Shown here in pieces: positions 6,425-12,654 of a stretch of DNA of 12,654 nt. A model generated the notes under the pieces. The model searched no databases, was not told where the DNA came from, and saw only the letters and a list, made by a program, of their open reading frames with translations. The first letter of the stretch is position 1; the number at the start of each line of letters is the position of its first letter. Source of the stretch: CALAEC01 sp050692915 (GTDB lineage Bacteria > Actinomycetota > UBA4738 > CALAEC01); contig JBOGVU010000074.1 in NCBI GenBank assembly GCA_050692915.1, forward strand, positions 1-12,654. Reading direction: 5' to 3'. The translations under genes and the position numbers were made by a program.

Positions 6425-8254
6425 TCAGTCGCTCCTGTAGTCCAGGCCGTACTCGGTCGCCGCCTTCGACGACACCGCCACCCCGCGCCCGCACGCACCG
6501 TCGGGGACGGGCTTCCCCTCCGGGAAGTTCGGCGGCGGGTACATCCGGTCCGCGCCGAGCCATTCCTCGGCGGCCTGGCCGTCGAGCAGGAGGGGGATCA
6601 GGCCGCGCTCCGGTTGGGCCAGCGGCACCAGATATCCGTTGTTCCGGGGCTGGACCCTCCATCCGTGCGCCTCGATCCGTTGGGCCACCGTGGTGGCGCC
6701 GTCGGTGCGGGGCCCGTGGTACTGCCCCTCCGACAGGAGGTATCCGCAGGGCGGATCCTCCAGGATCTGGTCCGGCGAGGGGACCTCCTCGGGCGGCGGG
6801 CTCTCTCCTGGATGCGGCGGCGGGAAGGCCGGGATGGACCGCGATCCCCGGAACACGATCGGGCCTGTGTTCGAGGTCTGGAACTCGATGGCCTCTTCTC
6901 TGGCCTGGGAGATGACAAGGTGGTTCGCTCGGTAGTAATCGAGGAACTGATGGTAGGTGTAGAGCGCGGAGTATGCTTTGCGTCTCCGGTTGTTCTGGAA
7001 ATTGCCCTCGTCGGGACGCGTCGGCCCACCGGCGCTCCGTGCCTCAAGGAGCGAGCCGATCACGTTCTTCAAGCCCATGGTGTTGCGCAGGATCGTCTCC
7101 TGGCTCAGCCCGACGGCCCCACCCCCCTGACAGCCGTAGGGGCAGTACCACCAGCCGTCGGCCGAGCCGGTCGCGTACAGCCATTCCTCGATCATGCTCT
7201 TGGAGTGGTCGAAGATCGGCTGGGCGACGTTGAGGTGACGCGGCGGTAGCACGGGCAAGTCGCCCGCCTGACTGTTGCCGAACTCGTGGCCGTCGAAACC
7301 GGCCTTCGGCTGGTAGTCGCGCATCATCTGTACGAACGCGAACGTCTCCGGCTGCCTGATCAGCGAGTAGTCTCGGTTCAGGTCCTGTCCCGTGGAGTTG
7401 CCCCTGGTGTTGGCGGCGCGGCCGTCGCCGTTGATCGTCGGGACGATCAGCACAGCCATGTTTGAGAGGATGTCGATCGTGCGCGCATCGGAGCCGAACG
7501 CCAGCTCGCGGGCCAGGATCAGGCACGCCTCCCGGCTCGAGGGCTCGTTGCCGTGCACGTTGCAGTTGATCAACGCCGACGGCGAGCTCGCGATCTCCTC
7601 GGCGGTCCCCGGCGGCTCGGGGTACCCGATGATGAACATGTTGATGGGACGGCCGAGCACCGTACGCCCGATCTCCACCACCCGGACCCGGTCGCTGGCC
7701 TCGTCGAGGGCTGCGGTGTAGGCGTACTCGTCCACGTCGCTGGTGAACTGCGCAGCCTTGGTCTCCTCCCACTGGGTGCGTAGGTTCTGTCCGGGGACAT
7801 TCGGGTCGCCCCACTGCGGCAGGGTTGTCCCGTAGACCGGCGCCGAGAACGGCTGGGGAACGCCGTCGATCCGGGCCCGCACCCGCCACTGGAAGCGGTC
7901 GCCGGGATCGAACCCCGAGTCGGCGAATGCGGGCGCCTCCTGCCCCACCTGCCTGTGGGGGCGCCACAGGCCGGTGATCACCGATGGGCCGGTCGGCTGA
8001 TCGGCCTCGTCGACCGCGGTGCGCTCGATCTGGTAGTCGGTGGCCCCAGCGACTGGATCCCAGCTCAGGGTGGCGAATCCGTGCCGCTGGTCCACCGCCA
8101 GTCCCGTGACTTGACTGGGCAGCTGGGCCAGCGCACGGTCCGCGGGGAGCAGCGAGGCGACGAGGGCTGAGACCAGAACGGCCACCCGAAGCATCCGGCT
8201 TCCGCTCTCCGAGGGCCCGGATCCACCGATGAGCGTTCCTGACTGCGAGGCCAT
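6425..8254 (-). CDS. Secreted M14-family zinc carboxypeptidase with N-terminal fibronectin-III-like domain
   Basis: A 609-residue exported metallopeptidase. A signal sequence with a long N-region (residues 1-43, hydrophobic core about 21-38, likely cleavage after ALA) is followed by a fibronectin type III-like domain (about 47-145: VTGLAV...ATLSWDPV...YQIERT...WRVRA). The M14 catalytic domain (about 165-440) shows the zinc motif H-G-N-E (His234, Glu237), the substrate-binding region with DLNRDY (Asn293, Arg294), a third zinc-ligand candidate His323 in DGHEFG, and a candidate general base Glu404 in GSLLEAR. A C-terminal region (about 470-609) is unassigned. The frame extends to an ATG at 8284, but ATG 8254 has a near-perfect Shine-Dalgarno (GGAGGGAGGA, plus-strand 8258-8267) right before it, while 8284 has none, so 8254 is chosen. 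The predicted role is hydrolysis of extracellular peptides or peptidoglycan stem peptides; the substrate is unknown. It is transcribed divergently from ltrA. Confidence 0.88.
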   Translation of the reverse strand: MASQSGTLIGGSGPSESGSRMLRVAVLVSALVASLLPADRALAQLPSQVTGLAVDQRHGFATLSWDPVAGATDYQIERTAVDEADQPTGPSVITGLWRPHRQVGQEAPAFADSGFDPGDRFQWRVRARIDGVPQPFSAPVYGTTLPQWGDPNVPGQNLRTQWEETKAAQFTSDVDEYAYTAALDEASDRVRVVEIGRTVLGRPINMFIIGYPEPPGTAEEIASSPSALINCNVHGNEPSSREACLILARELAFGSDARTIDILSNMAVLIVPTINGDGRAANTRGNSTGQDLNRDYSLIRQPETFAFVQMMRDYQPKAGFDGHEFGNSQAGDLPVLPPRHLNVAQPIFDHSKSMIEEWLYATGSADGWWYCPYGCQGGGAVGLSQETILRNTMGLKNVIGSLLEARSAGGPTRPDEGNFQNNRRRKAYSALYTYHQFLDYYRANHLVISQAREEAIEFQTSNTGPIVFRGSRSIPAFPPPHPGESPPPEEVPSPDQILEDPPCGYLLSEGQYHGPRTDGATTVAQRIEAHGWRVQPRNNGYLVPLAQPERGLIPLLLDGQAAEEWLGADRMYPPPNFPEGKPVPDGACGRGVAVSSKAATEYGLDYRSD

Positions 8255-8310
8255 GGATCCTCCCTCCTCGCCGCTGGGGTTCATGGGATGCCGGCGACCT
8301 GCGGGTAAGT

Positions 8311-8354
8311 CAACCGAACGGTTGCATTTGTTGTCAAATCGAGTATTCGGAATA
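8311..8354. promoter_or_regulatory. Cluster of three dyads in the divergent peptidase/ltrA promoter region
   Basis: Three inverted repeats lie side by side in an AT-richer patch: CAACCG-AA-CGGTTG (8311-8324), ATTTG-TTGT-CAAAT (8326-8339) and TATTC-G-GAATA (8344-8354). A minus-strand TTGACA (8337 down to 8332) lies inside the second. No good -10 box is found 16-18 bases further on. The first dyad has the form of TetR-type operators. The position, 57 bases upstream of the peptidase ATG, suits an operator for that gene, possibly for both genes. Confidence 0.4.
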
Positions 8355-8546
8355 AGCCGGGCTCACTCCCAACGTGGCCCGTGACCGCTTACAACTCCCC
8401 GTTCTCCAACAGGCCGGTGACGCGAACGTGGCGAGCCATTCATGACGCGCACATCGCCATGTGGGAAGCTTCCGCGGAAGGCTCCGAGTCGGAATGGGGA
8501 GCCCTCGTCTCCGACGCCGAATACCGCGGCCAGGGGTAGGAGGAGT
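8355..8546 (+). other. Leader region of ltrA with an unassigned open frame
   Basis: No recognised gene. A frame without a good start is open through this stretch and stops at TAG 8537-8539 (C-terminal part MWEASAEGSESEWGALV from ATG 8459). It is in the same frame as ltrA and may be a short ORF or simply untranslated leader. AGGAGGAG at 8538-8545 follows this stop. Confidence 0.25.
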
Positions 8547-8582
8547 ATGTTGCCATCCAGAAACGCGAGAGACCCTGGATGA
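8547..8582 (+). CDS. 11-residue mini-ORF overlapping the ltrA start
   Basis: ATG at 8547 directly after AGGAGGAG (8538-8545) encodes MLPSRNARDPG and stops at TGA 8580-8582, overlapping the ltrA ATG (8579) as ATGA. The ltrA start itself has no good ribosome site, so this mini-ORF could deliver ribosomes to it. It has no codons suggesting attenuation, such as runs of one amino acid. Confidence 0.3.
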   Translation: MLPSRNARDPG

Positions 8583-9790
8583 GCGGTCGGCGGATCGAAC
8601 CCGAACAACGGGTAACGCCTCTCGAGCTCTTCTTCGATCTGGTCTTCGTCTTCGCCGTCACGCAGGTCACGGGGTTCCTCGCCGATGACCCGACCTGGGG
8701 TGGCCTGCTCCGTGGCCTGATGCTGCTTGGTGCGCTCTGGTGGGCGTGGGCGTCCTACGCTTGGCTGACCAACACTCTCAACCCGGAAGAGGGGGCCGTC
8801 CGGCTCGCCGTGTTCGGCGCGATGGCGGCGATGCTCATCGTGTCGCTCGCCACGCCGAACGCCTTCGGTACCGACGGCGTGACCTTCGGCGTCGCGTACT
8901 TCATCGTTCGCGCCCTCCATCTCGTCCTGTACGCCATCGCCGGTCGGGGCGATCGCGACTTGCTGGGCGCCGTCGTCAGGATCGTGCCGACCGCCACCAT
9001 GGGCCCGACGCTGCTCCTGGTGGCGGGCTTCCTCGAGGGCATCCCACAGTTAGCGACGTGGGGCGCGGCGCTGGCGGTCGATTACCTCGGGATCCTCGTC
9101 GGCAACATGCGGGGATGGCGTGTCTCACCAGAGCACTTCGTCGAGCGCCACGGCCTGGTCATGATCATCGCCCTCGGAGAGTCGATCGTCGCGATCGGGG
9201 TCGGCGCGGTGGGGCTGCCGCTCCATGCCGGCCTCATCGCGGCCGCCCTCCTGGGGATCGCCGTGGTCGCCTCGCTCTGGTGGTCGTACTTCGACTGGGT
9301 CGCCTTCGTCGCCCAGGCCAGGCTGGTCGAGGGCACGGATGCGGAGCGCGCCGCGCTCGCGCGCGACCTGTACTCCTACCTGCACTTCCCGATGGTCGCG
9401 GGGATCGTCCTGTTCGCGCTCGGGCTGAAGACGACGCTTGCCGATGTAGACGGCTCGCTCCGAACCATCCCGGCCCTGGGCCTGTGCGGCGGCGTCGCGC
9501 TGTACCTCCTCGCGCACGTCGCCCTGCGGCTGCGCATCGGCGGCGGCTTGGGGCACGGTCGGCCGGTCGCCACGATCCTGCTGCTCGGGCTGTTTCCCCT
9601 AGCCAAAGAGGTACCGTCCCTCGTCGCGCTCGGGCTGGTCGCGGCCGTATGCGCGGCTCTGATCGCCTACGAGGCACTCCGCTACCCCTACGCGCGCGCC
9701 TGGATCCGCAGCCGACGCGGGGCCTTCACCATGGAGGAGGCCGCACGCGTTGCACCTACCCGCGGTCGCCCCCGTCGTCGCCGAGCCTGA
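8579..9790 (+). CDS. ltrA: Low temperature requirement protein A (LtrA) family membrane protein
   Basis: A 403-residue polytopic membrane protein of the LtrA family, named after a Listeria locus needed for growth in the cold; the molecular activity is not established. Signature pieces are all present: LELFFDLVFVFAVTQVT (15-31), ERHGLVMIIALGESIVAIG (189-207) and YSYLHFPMVAGI (265-276). About ten hydrophobic segments span 15-365, and a basic tail (376-403) ends in an Arg-rich stretch. Length is typical (350-420). The ATG at 8579 is chosen because an in-frame TAG lies 42 bases upstream and family members start shortly before the RVTPLELFFD motif. The strong Shine-Dalgarno upstream belongs to an 11-codon mini-ORF that overlaps this start by ATGA, suggesting coupled translation. 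It converges with the TfoX-like gene. Confidence 0.9.
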   Translation: MSGRRIEPEQRVTPLELFFDLVFVFAVTQVTGFLADDPTWGGLLRGLMLLGALWWAWASYAWLTNTLNPEEGAVRLAVFGAMAAMLIVSLATPNAFGTDGVTFGVAYFIVRALHLVLYAIAGRGDRDLLGAVVRIVPTATMGPTLLLVAGFLEGIPQLATWGAALAVDYLGILVGNMRGWRVSPEHFVERHGLVMIIALGESIVAIGVGAVGLPLHAGLIAAALLGIAVVASLWWSYFDWVAFVAQARLVEGTDAERAALARDLYSYLHFPMVAGIVLFALGLKTTLADVDGSLRTIPALGLCGGVALYLLAHVALRLRIGGGLGHGRPVATILLLGLFPLAKEVPSLVALGLVAAVCAALIAYEALRYPYARAWIRSRRGAFTMEEAARVAPTRGRPRRRRA

Positions 9791-9846
9791 TGGCTTGCCG
9801 GCGCTTGCGGAGACCCTGAAGGGCACATAGAGCCGGCTCGTTCGAC

Positions 9847-10182
9847 CTACCGCTTCGCGGGGAGCGAGCGAGCGTATGTCGTGCCAAGTTTGAGCCACTT
9901 GGCGAGCTGCAGTTTGGTGCGAAGGTCTTCTGAATCGACCCGTAGCCAACCCTGCATCGCACGCCCGCGCATCTCCATAGGGCGAGCGTTCGTCGTCGCA
10001 ACGAGAGTGTCCGACTGAGCCGGATCGACTCGAACCAACGCTCCACCCTGACCGCTTGCCGCTACCGCCATATTGCCGCCGATGAGGAACGCGAGCCCAC
10101 CGAACATCTTCTTCTCGGTCAGATCGGGCTCGCCACCGATCAGGTCGCGTATGCGATCCGCGAGTACCTCGTCGTAAGCCAT
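9847..10182 (-). CDS. TfoX/Sxy N-terminal-domain family protein
   Basis: A 111-residue stand-alone TfoX-N domain. Landmarks: AYDEVLADRIRDLI (2-15), the family hallmark EKKMFGGLAFLIGGNMAV (23-40), RPMEMRGRAMQGWLRV (67-82), and the C-terminal KWLKLGTTYARSLPAK (95-110). In gamma-proteobacteria the larger TfoX/Sxy protein co-activates competence genes. Short actinobacterial versions consisting of this domain alone are common and have no proven role, so no competence link is claimed. The frame extends to ATG 10209, but ATG 10182 has AGGA eight bases upstream and begins exactly where the family alignment usually begins (M-A-Y-D-E), so it is preferred. Only 56 bases separate it from the end of ltrA; a GAGCCGGCTC palindrome sits there (9830-9839) without a T tract. 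Confidence 0.82.
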   Translation of the reverse strand: MAYDEVLADRIRDLIGGEPDLTEKKMFGGLAFLIGGNMAVAASGQGGALVRVDPAQSDTLVATTNARPMEMRGRAMQGWLRVDSEDLRTKLQLAKWLKLGTTYARSLPAKR

Positions 10183-10224
10183 CGGGGCCATCCTAACGTC
10201 ACGAGACATAACCCACGGGTCTCG

Positions 10225-10308
10225 TCAGGCTCTCGGGGCGTCGACCTTCGAGATGCGGTCGCCCGCCGGGCGGAGACCGAGGATCGCGATCACCGGGACC
10301 GGCAAGTA
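10225..10308 (-). pseudogene. C-terminal remnant of an unidentified membrane protein
   Basis: The minus frame ending at TGA 10225 reads YLPVPVIAILGL then RPAGDRISKVDAPRA. It is hydrophobic followed by a polar tail, with almost all codons ending in G or C, as in a real gene's end. The frame continues to 10410, but upstream of about 10309 the opposite strand carries recognisable dehydrogenase sequence, so only the last 27 or so codons look genuine. I read it as the tail of a membrane protein cut by a deletion. Family unknown; low confidence. Confidence 0.28.
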
Positions 10309-10309
10309 G

Positions 10310-10651
10310 GCCGAGGTCGAGAAGCCTACGCCGAACGCCGATGAAGTCCTGGTGGATCCGTCAATCCGGCGGACTGGCATTCCATGCGCGGCAAGCCCCT
10401 TTTCTCGCACGCCACCTGGGCCTGGTGCGGCCGAAACATAGGGTCCTCGGCGTGGACAGTGCCGGACAGGTGGAGGCGGTCGGCGGCGGCGTTACTCGGT
10501 TCAAGCCCGGCGACGTCTACGCCAATCTCCTGGACCACGGCTACGGCGGCTTGCGGAATACGTTTCCGTGCCAGGGGACGTCATGTCCTTGAAGCCGGCG
10601 AACCTGTCGTTCGAGGAAGCGGCTGCGGTTCCGATGGCGGCGGTAACCGCA
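10310..10651 (+). pseudogene. Decayed medium-chain dehydrogenase/reductase (zinc-type alcohol dehydrogenase / quinone oxidoreductase family), N-terminal part
   Basis: Four blocks of one MDR GroES-like domain can be followed in successive frames. AEVEKPTPNADEVLV (10310-10354) comes right after an in-frame TAG. SVNPADWHSMRGKPLFS (10357-10407) lacks about 12 bases of the usual strand between DEVLV and SVNP. RHLGLVRPKHRVLGVD and its continuation to VTRFKPGD...GYGGL (10410-10553) is next. EYVSVPGDVMSLKPAN and SFEEAAAVPMAAVT (10556-10651) follow after loss of one base. The N-terminal strands and the entire nucleotide-binding domain are missing; at about 10650 the reading frame passes straight into a DsbA-like sequence. 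A full enzyme is about 310-340 residues. With a missing start, at least three frame breaks and loss of the cofactor domain, it cannot work. Recognition of the family is strong. Confidence 0.7.
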
Positions 10652-10981
10652 GCGGAGGCGGCCCACGCCCAGGGCAGCTTCTGGGAGATGCACGACCTTA
10701 TGTTCGCCCACCAGGACGCCCTCGACCCCCGACGACCTGTCCCGCTACGCCGCCGAGCTGGGGCTGGACGTCGAGCGCTTCTCGGAGGAGCTATGCGCAC
10801 GCGCAAGCACGCGCCCAGGATCGCTCGTGACGTCGACAGCGCCGATCAGAGCGGGGTCGTCGGCACGCCAACCTTCTTCATCAACGGGCGCCGCCACTAC
10901 GGCCCCTACGACCTCGACACCCTGGCGGGCAGGGTGGAGCGAGAGGCCAGAGAGACCATCGCCCGGGGGCGACCCGCATGA
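10652..10981 (+). pseudogene. Decayed DsbA-like thioredoxin-fold protein, C-terminal part
   Basis: The sequence is the helical insert and C-terminal half of a DsbA-family thiol oxidoreductase: AEAAHAQGSFWEMHDLMFAH (10652-10711) then QDALD, then in the +1 frame PDDLSRYAAELGLDVERFSE (10728-10787), then back in the first frame KHAPRIARDVDSADQSGV (10805-10858) and GTPTFFINGRRHYGPYDLDT with the cis-proline loop G-T-P. The frame slips at a run of five C (10726-10730) and again at GCGCACGCGC (about 10797-10804); together they restore the frame. The N-terminal part with the C-x-x-C active site is absent and is replaced by dehydrogenase sequence in the same frame. A gene caller may report 10568-10981 as one 137-residue protein; that would be a chimera with no catalytic site. 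The two slips could be sequencing errors, but the missing N-terminus could not. Confidence 0.68.
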
Positions 10982-11001
10982 CTACAACTGGAAGACTTCC
11001 G

Positions 11002-11478
11002 TCAGCCGGAACGCAGCTTGGCGACCCACTCCCGGAGCCGGGGCAGATGCTCCCCGTAGTGCTCGGCTCCTGCCTTTCCGATCCAGTACGCTGCTTCCGG
11101 GGTCAGCTCCGGAAGCTCGCCCCACGCCAGGAGCATCCGGGATCTGGCTGCCGAGGCCTGGGCCCGAACCGTCTGGAGGGGCACGTCCTTCATGATCTCG
11201 AGGAACGTCCGGTTCATCGCATCGATGTCGGTCTCCTCGTGTTTGTACGTGCCCACCCGGATCCGTAGCAGGAAGACCCCGGCCTCGGCCAGCCAGCTCC
11301 CGATGTGGGCCAGGAGGTCCTTGGCCGACCACCCCTCCGGGTAATAGCCTGGCTGCTCCGTCTCCTGCGGCGTGAGGGAGTCCATCAGTGCGTGGAGCTC
11401 GTCCCAGCCGGCGTCCTCCGCGGCCATCAATATGGAGGCGTCCGGTTGGGTTCCCGTCTCGGGTTCTCGGCCGTCCAC
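11002..11478 (-). CDS. DinB/ClbS(DfsB)-like four-helix-bundle protein
   Basis: A 158-residue soluble protein of the DinB-like superfamily (related to maleylpyruvate isomerase N-terminal and ClbS/DfsB proteins). Landmarks: the helix GWSAKDLLAHIGSWLAEA (49-66) with His58, and the closing helix EHYGEHLPRLREWV (139-152) with His140 and His144; these three histidines are at the usual metal-ligand positions. Known relatives include thiol-dependent metalloenzymes and a hydrolase giving colibactin resistance; most, including this one, have no assigned substrate. The GTG at 11478 is chosen because GGGAGG (plus-strand 11486-11491) lies seven bases before it, inside the end of the upstream regulator gene. 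The regulator's stop is three bases upstream of the GTG, so the two form one operon. About 20 bases separate it from the DsbA-like remnant, which converges on it. Confidence 0.78.
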   Translation of the reverse strand: MDGREPETGTQPDASILMAAEDAGWDELHALMDSLTPQETEQPGYYPEGWSAKDLLAHIGSWLAEAGVFLLRIRVGTYKHEETDIDAMNRTFLEIMKDVPLQTVRAQASAARSRMLLAWGELPELTPEAAYWIGKAGAEHYGEHLPRLREWVAKLRSG

Positions 11479-11481
11479 GAC

Positions 11482-12654
11482 CTAACCTCCCAACGCGTAC
11501 GCGATGGCCTTGTCGGTGCCCATGGCCCGTCCCTCGTCCCAGGCGCGCTCGGCTGTGTCCGGATCGAGGCTCCGACGGGACTCCTCGAGCTTCTCCCCGG
11601 ACAGCATCAGCTCCGCGGGAGCGCCCCCGCCGGTCTGATCCTTGACCGCCTCGGACGCCCCGGCCAGGCGCAGAGCCCGGACGTGTCGCCCTCCCACCGA
11701 AGCGATCATCGCCATCGCCTCCAGGACCATGGCGATCCCGGTTGGATTCCCCACCTCGACGAAGATATCGAGGGCCTCGCGTTGGGCGGCGTAGGCCGCG
11801 TCGAGGTCGCCGATCAGCAGGTAGTAGGAGCCCAGCCCGGAGATGGCATCGGCCATCGAGAACACGTTCCCGAGCTCGCGGTAGATGGCCAAGGCCTCCT
11901 CGACCATCGGGAACCCATCCTCGGCCCGGCCCTCCCGGACCTGGTGGCTCCCGAGAAGCTCCAGACAGACGGCGGTCAGCTGCCGGTCACCGATCGCTCT
12001 CGCCATGTCAAGGACCGTGCGGAGCTTCGTCACCCCCTCCTCCGTGGCGCCCCGGATGCGGTCGAGGAACGAGAGGTTGAACAGACCCTCGGCGATCGAG
12101 CGGGGGTCGTCGAGCTCCCGCGCGACCTCCAGCGCCTCTTCATAGAAGCGCTCCGTGGCCGGGTAGTCGTTCTGCCAGTAGGCCAGTCCTCCCGCTCCAG
12201 TCAGGGCCTTGAACCGCTCGGCCGTCCGGCCCTGGCCACCCGGTGCCTGGAGAAGCTGCTCGAGCTTCCTCCGGCCTTCGGCCAGGTGACCGCGCTGTTG
12301 CCAGAAGCGCCAGAGCGCCCCGGCTGCCGCCTGGCCGGCCCGGACGTCGCCGGCGTGGATCGACCAATTGAGCGCGGCGCGGATGTTGTCGTGCTCACGG
12401 TCGCAGCGGTCGAGCCACTCCTTCTGGTCGGGCCCGACCAGGTGCGACTCGGCCAGGGTGGCGAGCGCGAGGAAGTGACGGCCATGCCGCGTCCGAACGT
12501 CGGCCGCGTCCGGCTCTTCCTCCAACCGCTCCGTCGCGAACTCGCGGATGGTCTCGAGCATCTGGAACCGCATCTCGCCCTCGACGGTCTCGGTCCGGCG
12601 GATCAGGCTGTCGTCCACGAGCGTGCCGAGGAGGTCGAGCAGCCAGCCCTCTTG
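11482..12654 (-). CDS. C-terminal part of a STAND/AfsR-like ATPase regulator with TPR-like repeats, 5' end beyond window
   Basis: The 390 visible residues are the C-terminal half of a large regulator of the type annotated as NB-ARC/AfsR-like, LuxR-type or adenylate-cyclase-associated ATPases. The hallmark block LVDDSLIRR...FQMLETIREFATERLEE is followed by RHGRHFLALA...DQKEWLDRCDREHDNIRAAL, which in these proteins links the ATPase's winged-helix module to helical repeats. From about visible residue 115 onward there are repeated amphipathic helix pairs with TPR spacing (for example AYWQNDYPATERFYEEAL, GLGSYYLLIGDLDAAYAA). The ATP-binding P-loop and any N-terminal cyclase or DNA-binding domain lie beyond 12654. 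The frame is open to the window edge, so the GTG at 12618 is not the start. It has no C-terminal LuxR HTH; the chain ends soon after the repeats (AIAYALGG). It probably senses a signal and regulates genes, perhaps including the adjoining DinB-like gene. Confidence 0.8.
   Translation of the reverse strand, partial: QEGWLLDLLGTLVDDSLIRRTETVEGEMRFQMLETIREFATERLEEEPDAADVRTRHGRHFLALATLAESHLVGPDQKEWLDRCDREHDNIRAALNWSIHAGDVRAGQAAAGALWRFWQQRGHLAEGRRKLEQLLQAPGGQGRTAERFKALTGAGGLAYWQNDYPATERFYEEALEVARELDDPRSIAEGLFNLSFLDRIRGATEEGVTKLRTVLDMARAIGDRQLTAVCLELLGSHQVREGRAEDGFPMVEEALAIYRELGNVFSMADAISGLGSYYLLIGDLDAAYAAQREALDIFVEVGNPTGIAMVLEAMAMIASVGGRHVRALRLAGASEAVKDQTGGGAPAELMLSGEKLEESRRSLDPDTAERAWDEGRAMGTDKAIAYALGG

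Noticed and set aside
6211..6498. Minus-strand ORF containing a DSNQRPTD-type peptide
   Set aside because: This is the antisense translation of the tRNA T arm and anticodon region at 6277-6318, a well-known source of false hypothetical proteins.
6344..7249. Plus-strand 301-codon ORF
   Set aside because: It lies opposite the M14 peptidase, whose protein is clearly real; the plus frame has no recognisable domain and is a shadow of G/C-ending codons.
8355..8538. A protein gene in the ltrA leader, in the ltrA frame
   Set aside because: The frame is open, but there is no ribosome site before its possible starts, no recognised family, and it is closed by TAG at 8537-8539.
9830..9839. GAGCCGGCTC palindrome as a terminator between the convergent ltrA and TfoX-like genes
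   Set aside because: The stem has no real loop and no T tract on either strand; it is likely chance in GC-rich DNA.
10978..11268. Plus-strand ORF starting at the end of the DsbA-like remnant
   Set aside because: Antisense to the DinB/ClbS-like gene, which has a strong ribosome site and clear family motifs.

Overview
The window is high-GC DNA with strongly G/C-ending codons. Its gene families (CopC-CopD fusion, Rieske protein with a Tat-like RR motif, LtrA, TfoX-N, DinB/ClbS-like protein, STAND-type regulator with TPR-like repeats) point to a free-living, probably soil-type member of the Actinomycetota. I cannot name a genus. No rRNA, complete tRNA, CRISPR array, transposase or integrase is visible.

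Layout. (1) 1-3734, plus strand: a tight membrane redox/copper operon. It holds the 3' part of a CcdA-like thiol transporter, a Rieske [2Fe-2S] protein, a small basic two-helix membrane protein, and a large protein that joins CopC, CopD, a FixH/YtkA-like domain and a LolA-like domain. The junctions are a Shine-Dalgarno overlapping a stop, a 14-codon mini-ORF that fills a gap exactly, and an ATGA overlap, so the genes are probably co-translated. The likely shared theme is handling of electrons, thiols and copper at the outer face of the membrane, for example during cytochrome or oxidase maturation. (2) 3735-4927: mostly non-coding or broken DNA. A small Met-rich ORF runs into the 3' end of an SRPBCC (AHSA1-like) gene, followed by about 530 bases with no convincing gene, a tRNA-Met-like 3' half, and a short ORF that overlaps the next gene. 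(3) 4928-6094, plus: an intact class V PLP-dependent aminotransferase. A second, related tRNA 3' half lies downstream (6277-6318), so the aminotransferase segment is bracketed by imperfect direct repeats. (4) 6425-8254, minus: a secreted M14 zinc carboxypeptidase with an N-terminal fibronectin-III-like domain. (5) 8255-8578: divergent promoter region with three adjacent dyads and an 11-codon mini-ORF overlapping the next start. (6) 8579-9790, plus: LtrA. (7) 9847-10182, minus: a TfoX N-terminal-domain protein. (8) 10225-10981: a gene graveyard, with the tail of a minus-strand membrane protein, a frame-broken medium-chain dehydrogenase, and in-frame behind it the C-terminal part of a DsbA-like protein, itself frameshifted twice. 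(9) 11002-12654, minus: the C-terminal part of a STAND/AfsR-like regulator and a DinB/ClbS-like protein, three bases apart and probably one operon.

No unambiguous new system is visible. The parts most worth a second look are the paired tRNA 3' halves around the aminotransferase, the two stitched-together pseudogene loci, the four-part copper protein, and the dyad-rich divergent promoter between the peptidase and ltrA.
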